From Candidatus Allofournierella pullicola (lineage in GTDB: Bacteria > Bacillota > Clostridia > Oscillospirales > Ruminococcaceae), in contig DXFW01000039.1 of NCBI GenBank assembly GCA_019114225.1, positions 107,021 to 171,020 of the forward strand: a stretch of DNA of 64,000 nt, given 5' to 3'. Positions 59,917-64,000 of this stretch are shown here, piece after piece. A program made the position numbers and the translations under genes. The stretch's first letter is position 1; every line of letters begins with the position of its first letter. The notes under the pieces are model-generated. The model was given only the letters and a program-made list of their open reading frames with translations. It ran no database searches and was not told the DNA's origin.

Positions 59917-59993
59917 TTCCATGATAGTGCACCAAAAAGAGACGTTTTTATACATATTGTTCGGTGGGCCGGGGCGCGGCAGGCTCCGCGCCT

Positions 59994-61172
59994 TTACAGC
60001 CTTTTTTCTCCCGTGGGGCGCAGGGCCAGCAGGCAGGCAAAGCCCGCCGCCGCGGCCACCGCCGCCAGCCAGTGGCGGCCCATGCCGAGGCCCAGCGCCC
60101 GTGCCGCCAGGGGAAATCCAATGCTGCCCGCGCTCATGCCCAGGGCCACAAAGCCGTAGTTGACGCCGGCGTGCCTGAGGCCGAACAGGTCGGTGCACAG
60201 GCTGGGCAGCACCGCCGCCTCGCCGGAATAGCAGAAGGTCAGCGCGGTGTACACCGCCACCACCCACCAGCCCCCGGCAAAGGCAAAGGCCGCCGACAGA
60301 CCGCAAAGGCCGGCAAACAGGAGAAGGTCCGCCGCCCGCCGCCCGATCCGGTCGCTGAGGGCGGGCATGGCCAGCCGCCCCGCCGCCGAGCCTGCCGAGC
60401 CGATGACCACCGCCAGATGGGCGGCGCCTTCCGAGAGGCCCCGCTCCTGGCCCAGCTGCACGATGACCGGACTGAACAGCAGCACCGCCGGGCTGGCCAG
60501 GGCCGTGGCCAGGAACGTCAGCCGGTACTGGCGCGTTTTCAGCATTTGGCGGGGCCCCAGGTCTTTGCCGCCGCTTTCGGCGGCGGGGGCGGGGCTTTGC
60601 GCCGGGTCTTCCAGCAGGGCGCTGGCCGCCGCGCACACCGCCAGCACCAGACCTCCCAGCACCCAAAAACAGGTCCGAATGCCCCACCGCCCGCTCAGCG
60701 AGCGCACCAGAACGGTGAGCACCGCCCCCGAAAGGCCCACCGCCCCGCCGATGACCCCGGTGGCCAGGCCCTTCTTGCCGGCATACCACTTCTGGGCGCA
60801 GCCCATCACCGCCGGATAGAGGAAGGCGCTGCCCAGCCCCACCGGCAGGGAAAAGCACAGATAAAAGAGCCAGGGCCGCCCCGCCGGGACAAAGCCCGCG
60901 CCGGACAGGCCCGCCGCCAGCAGCGCCGTGCCCGCAAGGCCCGCGGCCCGGGGGCCCGCCCGGTCCTGCAAAAAGCCGCCCAGCACACACCCCAGCCCGA
61001 AGGCGCCGATGGTGAGGCTGAGCACGAAGCTGGCCGCTCCCTCGTCAAAACCGTACTCGGCCCGCACCGGGCCCTGAAACACGCCCCAGGCGGCGGGCAC
61101 GCCGGTGAGGATCTGGATGGCGGCTCCCGCCGCCAGGATGGTCCATCGATGGTTTTTCAAAAATGCCTGCAT
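59994..61172 (-). CDS. MFS transporter, oxalate/formate antiporter (OFA)-like
   Basis: 392 residues, twelve hydrophobic segments. N-terminal AAIQILTGVPAAWGVFQGPVRAEYG and the loop-2 region GGFLQDRAGPRAA (MFS motif A variant) match the OFA subfamily, whose members exchange organic acids, and LSDRIGRRAADL is the second half-motif. The substrate may be a carboxylate. It lies upstream of the APC promoter with a 100-base gap, so it is a separate unit. Divergent from hisS. The ATG at 61172 follows AAAGGGGGAGC. Confidence 0.85.
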   Translation of the reverse strand: MQAFLKNHRWTILAAGAAIQILTGVPAAWGVFQGPVRAEYGFDEGAASFVLSLTIGAFGLGCVLGGFLQDRAGPRAAGLAGTALLAAGLSGAGFVPAGRPWLFYLCFSLPVGLGSAFLYPAVMGCAQKWYAGKKGLATGVIGGAVGLSGAVLTVLVRSLSGRWGIRTCFWVLGGLVLAVCAAASALLEDPAQSPAPAAESGGKDLGPRQMLKTRQYRLTFLATALASPAVLLFSPVIVQLGQERGLSEGAAHLAVVIGSAGSAAGRLAMPALSDRIGRRAADLLLFAGLCGLSAAFAFAGGWWVVAVYTALTFCYSGEAAVLPSLCTDLFGLRHAGVNYGFVALGMSAGSIGFPLAARALGLGMGRHWLAAVAAAAGFACLLALRPTGEKRL

Positions 61173-61221
61173 GGGCGCTCCCCCTTTGCCGTCGTCTTTG
61201 GGTTAGTATGGCCCCATCCGG

Positions 61222-61251
61222 TTGACAAATACGGCCGGGGAAGGCTATGAT
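61222..61251 (+). promoter_or_regulatory. hisS promoter
   Basis: TTGACA (61222-61227) and TATGAT (61246-61251) with an 18-base spacer, 37 bases before the hisS start. No room for a T-box leader. Confidence 0.75.
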
Positions 61252-61287
61252 ATATAAGTTAAAGACCTATATACAGGGGGAACTGCC

Positions 61288-62532
61288 ATGAAGATCAATC
61301 CGCTCAAGGGCATGAAGGACTATCTGCCCGACGAACAGCGCCTGCGGGACTATGTGCAGGGGCGAATCCTGGCCACCTACCGGGCCAGCGGCTTTCAGCG
61401 TATCTCCACCCCCATGCTGGAGGACATGGAGAACCTGGACAAGAGCGAGGGCGGCGACAACCTGAACCTCATCTTCAAGGTGCTCAAGCGGGGCGACAAG
61501 CTGGCCGCCGCGCTGGCTTGCGGCCAGGAGAAAGAGCTTTCGGACATGGGCCTGCGCTACGACCTGACCCTGCCCCTGAGCCGCTACTACGCCGCCAACA
61601 AGGACAAGCTGCCCACCCCCTTCAAGGTCATCCAGACCGACCGGGTGTTCCGGGCCGAGCGGCCTCAGAAGGGCCGCATGCGGGAGTTTGTGCAGTGCGA
61701 CATCGACATCCTGGGCGACGGCAGCACCAACGCCGAGATCGAGCTCATCGACGTGACCGCGCGGGCGCTGCTGGAGATCGGCTTCAAGGACTTCACCGTG
61801 AACATCAACGACCGGCGCATTCTGCGGGGCATGCTCACCGGCATGGGCTTTGCCCCCGACAGCCTGGACAGCGTGTGTATCACCTTTGACAAGCTGGACA
61901 AGATCGGCGCCGAGGGCGTGACCGCCGAACTGACCGAAAAGGGCTGCCCCGCCCAGGCGGTGGCGGCGCTGGGCGAATTTTTGGCCGCAGGCCGCACCGA
62001 TCTGGACGCGGTGAGCGCTTTGTGCGACGACGCGGCGCTGGCGGCGGACCTGAAGCGGGTCATCGCCGCAGTGGAGGCTTTGGCCGACGGCAGATACTCC
62101 ATCGCTTACTGCCCCAGCCTGGTGCGCGGCCAGGGCTACTACACCGGCATCGTGTTCGAAGTCACCTGCCCTGCCTTCGCCGGCGCGGTGGCGGGCGGCG
62201 GCCGCTACGACAACATGGTGGGCAAGTTCCTGGGCCAGACGGTGCCCGCGGTGGGCTTTTCCATCGGTTTTGAGCGTATCTGTGCCATCCTGGCCGAGCA
62301 GGGCTTTGCCGTGCCCGCCGAAAAGGCCCGGCTGGCGCTGCTCTATCTGCCGGACGCGGACTTTGCCCAGGTGCTGAAAAAGGCCGCTGACCTGCGCGGC
62401 CAGTACACCGTGACGGTGCTGCCCCAGGCCAAGAAGCTGGGCAAGCAGTTCGGCCAGCTGGAGGCCCAGGGCTTTGCCGCCGCGGCCTTTGCCGACAACG
62501 ACGACATCAAGGCGCTGGGCGCAGCCCGGTGA
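61288..62532 (+). CDS. hisS: Histidyl-tRNA synthetase, eukaryote/Bacteroidetes-like subtype
   Basis: 414 residues. Class II core: MKDYLPDEQRL (start), LRYDLTLPLSRYYA, ERPQKGRMREFVQCDIDILG (motif 2), and GGGRYDNMVGKFLG with GFSIGFERI (motif 3). The LRYDLTxP/CDxDIxG text is that of the eukaryote-like subgroup, not Bacillus HisRS. The histidine-A loop reads RGQGYYTG, retaining the arginine but altering the usual LD/LN pair. The C-terminal anticodon domain ends early (ADNDDIKALGAAR). GGGGGAACTGCC precedes the ATG at 61288. It is monocistronic. Confidence 0.92.
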   Translation: MKINPLKGMKDYLPDEQRLRDYVQGRILATYRASGFQRISTPMLEDMENLDKSEGGDNLNLIFKVLKRGDKLAAALACGQEKELSDMGLRYDLTLPLSRYYAANKDKLPTPFKVIQTDRVFRAERPQKGRMREFVQCDIDILGDGSTNAEIELIDVTARALLEIGFKDFTVNINDRRILRGMLTGMGFAPDSLDSVCITFDKLDKIGAEGVTAELTEKGCPAQAVAALGEFLAAGRTDLDAVSALCDDAALAADLKRVIAAVEALADGRYSIAYCPSLVRGQGYYTGIVFEVTCPAFAGAVAGGGRYDNMVGKFLGQTVPAVGFSIGFERICAILAEQGFAVPAEKARLALLYLPDADFAQVLKKAADLRGQYTVTVLPQAKKLGKQFGQLEAQGFAAAAFADNDDIKALGAAR

Positions 62533-62558
62533 GCCGGTTTTCCCCCTTTGCACACAGC

Positions 62559-62597
62559 GGGAGGGGCGGGCAGAAACTGCCTGCCCCTCCCCTTTTT
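62559..62597 (+). terminator. Terminator of hisS
   Basis: GGGAGGGGCGGGCAG pairs with CTGCCTGCCCCTCCC (one G-U) around AAA, then five T. Confidence 0.92.
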
Positions 62598-62653
62598 GCA
62601 TAAACGCCCCGCCTCCCGGTCAGACTACTGCCAGGAAGGGAGGAGACGACCCC

Positions 62654-62875
62654 ATGCGGATGTTTTACAAAATCTGTGTCGCTTTGCTCATTGTGGGCGG
62701 CGTGAACTGGGGCCTTGTGGGCCTGTTCAGCTTCAACCTGGTCGGCTGGCTGTTCGGCGGTTCCGCCAGCACCATCAGCCGTATCATCTTCACGCTGGTG
62801 GGCCTGGCCGCGCTGGGCGCCATCCCCGGCCTGCTGGGCCTGGGCGACGGCAGCGGCGAGAGCACCCAGTCCTGA
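62654..62875 (+). CDS. DUF378 membrane protein
   Basis: 73 residues. Two membrane helices (about 5-25 and 40-62); the signature CVALLIVGGVNWGLVGLFSFNLVGWLFG is DUF378, a family of small integral membrane proteins of unknown function (the pattern VGGxNWGLVG is diagnostic). GGGAGGAGACG lies before the ATG at 62654. It stands alone between the hisS terminator and a double terminator facing gap. Confidence 0.92.
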   Translation: MRMFYKICVALLIVGGVNWGLVGLFSFNLVGWLFGGSASTISRIIFTLVGLAALGAIPGLLGLGDGSGESTQS

Positions 62876-62896
62876 ATCTTCTCATGAACCAAAGGG

Positions 62897-62929
62897 AAAG
62901 GCTGCGGCGCAGAATGCGCCGCGGCCTTT
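62897..62929 (+). terminator. First terminator after DUF378
   Basis: AAAGGCTGCGGCGCA pairs with TGCGCCGCGGCCTTT (one G-U) around GAA. Confidence 0.8.
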
Positions 62930-62940
62930 CCTGCGGGCAA

Positions 62941-62977
62941 AAAAGGGCCCCCGGCCGAAAGCCGGGGGCCCTTTTTT
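62941..62977. terminator. Bidirectional terminator between DUF378 and gap
   Basis: GGGCCCCCGGC (62945-62955) pairs with GCCGGGGGCCC (62961-62971), A- and T-tracts on both sides. Confidence 0.92.
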
Positions 62978-62995
62978 GTCTGTTTCGGATTCCGA

Positions 62996-64000
62996 TTACA
63001 GCTCAGCGAAGTACTTGATGGTGCGGACCATCTGGCTGGTGTAGCTGTTCTCGTTGTCGTACCAGGACACGACCTGCACCTGGTAGGTGTCGTCGTCGAT
63101 CTTGGTGACCATGGTCTGGGTGGCGTCGAACAGGCTGCCGTAGGTCATGCCGATGACGTCGCTGGACACGATGGGATCCTCGTTGTAGCCGTAGCTGTCA
63201 GAAGCGGCGGCCTTCATGGCGGCGTTGATGCTCTCCTTGGTCACGTCCTTACCCTTGACAACAGCCACCAGGATGGTGGTGGAGCCGGTGGGAACAGGCA
63301 CGCGCTGAGCGGAGCCGATCAGCTTGCCGTTCAGCTCAGGGATAACCAGGCCGATCGCCTTCGCGGCGCCGGTGGAGTTCGGGACGATGTTCTGAGCGCC
63401 GGCGCGGGCACGGCGGAGGTCGCCTTTGCGCTGCGGGCCGTCGAGGATCATCTGGTCGCCGGTGTAAGCATGGACGGTGGTCATGATGCCGGACTGGATG
63501 GGCGCGTAGTCGTTGAGAGCTTTCGCCATGGGAGCCAGGCAGTTGGTGGTGCAGGAAGCGGCGGAGATAACGGTGTCTTCGGGCTTCAGGGTTTCGTGGT
63601 TGACGTTGTAGACGATGGTGGGCAGGTCATTGCCGGCAGGAGCCGAGATAACGACCTTGCGGGCGCCAGCCTTGATGTGGGCTTCCGCTTTCGCCTTAGA
63701 GGTGTAGAAGCCGGTGCACTCGAGGACGACGTCGACGCCGAGCTCACCCCAGGGGCACTCGGAAGCGTCTTTGATCGCGTAGATGACGATCTTCTTGCCG
63801 TCGACAACGATGTAGTTGTCTTCGCCTTCACCCTCGTGGTAGTCGACGGTGTGCTGGCCGGGCTTGAACGCGGAGCCGTAGCTGCCCTGAGCGGTGTCGT
63901 ACTTCAGAAGGTGCGCGAGCATCTTGGCGGAGGTCAGGTCGTTGATCGCAACGACTTCGTAACCTTCAGCGCCGAACATCTGACGGAACGCCAGACGGCC
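62996..64000 (-). CDS. gap: Glyceraldehyde-3-phosphate dehydrogenase, 5' end cut off
   Basis: About 334 residues of the type I enzyme; the first few residues of the NAD-binding N terminus lie past the right edge, where [10 protein letters not shown] reads into the window. Catalytic Cys in [14 protein letters not shown], then [14 protein letters not shown], and C-terminal [16 protein letters not shown]. It catalyses phosphorylation-linked oxidation of glyceraldehyde-3-phosphate with NAD in glycolysis. The codon choice looks highly biased, as expected for an abundant enzyme. The start is not visible. Confidence 0.97.
   Translation of the reverse strand, partial: GRLAFRQMFGAEGYEVVAINDLTSAKMLAHLLKYDTAQGSYGSAFKPGQHTVDYHEGEGEDNYIVVDGKKIVIYAIKDASECPWGELGVDVVLECTGFYTSKAKAEAHIKAGARKVVISAPAGNDLPTIVYNVNHETLKPEDTVISAASCTTNCLAPMAKALNDYAPIQSGIMTTVHAYTGDQMILDGPQRKGDLRRARAGAQNIVPNSTGAAKAIGLVIPELNGKLIGSAQRVPVPTGSTTILVAVVKGKDVTKESINAAMKAAASDSYGYNEDPIVSSDVIGMTYGSLFDATQTMVTKIDDDTYQVQVVSWYDNENSYTSQMVRTIKYFAEL

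Noticed and set aside
56748..60163. Two plus-strand open frames of about 504 and 640 codons over the APC genes
   Set aside because: His/Asp/Gln-rich antisense shadows; the minus-strand transporters are unmistakable.

Overview
The window reads as a chromosomal segment of a GC-rich, low-redundancy Firmicute, most likely an Oscillospiraceae/Ruminococcaceae gut anaerobe (Faecalibacterium/Subdoligranulum-like). This placement is an inference from gene content: SpoIIR, a CIRCE operator, a PadR-DUF2812 pair, AddB, rubrerythrin, small ferredoxins, the MEP isoprenoid enzyme IspE, and the GGGtGRT/IscU-like pair common in anaerobic clostridia. There are no rRNA or tRNA genes, no CRISPR array and no prophage. 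The only trace of a transposase is one N-terminal fragment. Coding density is high, and most gene clusters end in GC-rich bidirectional terminators.

Layout. 1-2349: the 5' part of addB (-), an HD-domain protein and two small overlapping genes (DUF1413 and an unknown). 2359-7618 (-): one probable operon, lrp-like regulator, aminotransferase, DUF362 ferredoxin, ispE, spoIIR and a three-module peptidoglycan-binding protein, with a long hairpin between ispE and spoIIR. 7778-11268 (+): ACT protein, PFL/UPF0210 protein, DUF2752 and a zinc-ribbon DUF4234 membrane protein. 11335-24232: aspS, a membrane glycosyltransferase, a DUF4234 protein, nadE, a DUF5107 protein, tex and a YfhO-family protein. 24357-31429: yfbR, dus, then the polA-rimI-tsaD-rarA cluster. 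31478-33938: HTH membrane protein, Hsp20 with a perfect CIRCE, and the self-regulated PadR-DUF2812 pair.

33934-34364 is the most unusual stretch. It is non-coding, is bounded by long imperfect inverted repeats and contains several strong internal hairpins. It lies between DUF2812 and icd and may be a MITE-like repeat or a large structured RNA. 34408-38301 (-) holds DUF896, a cation-diffusion facilitator, a PLP aminotransferase and icd. 38365-38609 (-) has its own promoter-like signal and a strong terminator but no gene, so a small RNA is possible. 38769-39594 is queH plus a 63-residue protein. 39643-42980 (-) is an xpaC-telA-lemA-TPM cluster. 43051-46632 holds a hypoxanthine-DNA glycosylase, a HAD phosphatase, azlCD, and an XRE regulator divergent from a lipoprotein.

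46635-54468: nagA and an ArsC/Spx-like protein, a metal-exporter-like permease, rubrerythrin, an orphan membrane-anchored substrate-binding domain, the transposase remnant, a ferredoxin, the GGGtGRT/IscU-like pair and an 81-residue orphan with a structured leader. 54531-61172 (-): Gfo/Idh/MocA oxidoreductase, a UcpA-like SDR, two tandem paralogous APC transporters with a long leader, and an OFA-type MFS transporter. 61288-64000: hisS of a eukaryote/Bacteroidetes-like subtype, DUF378 and a partial gap.
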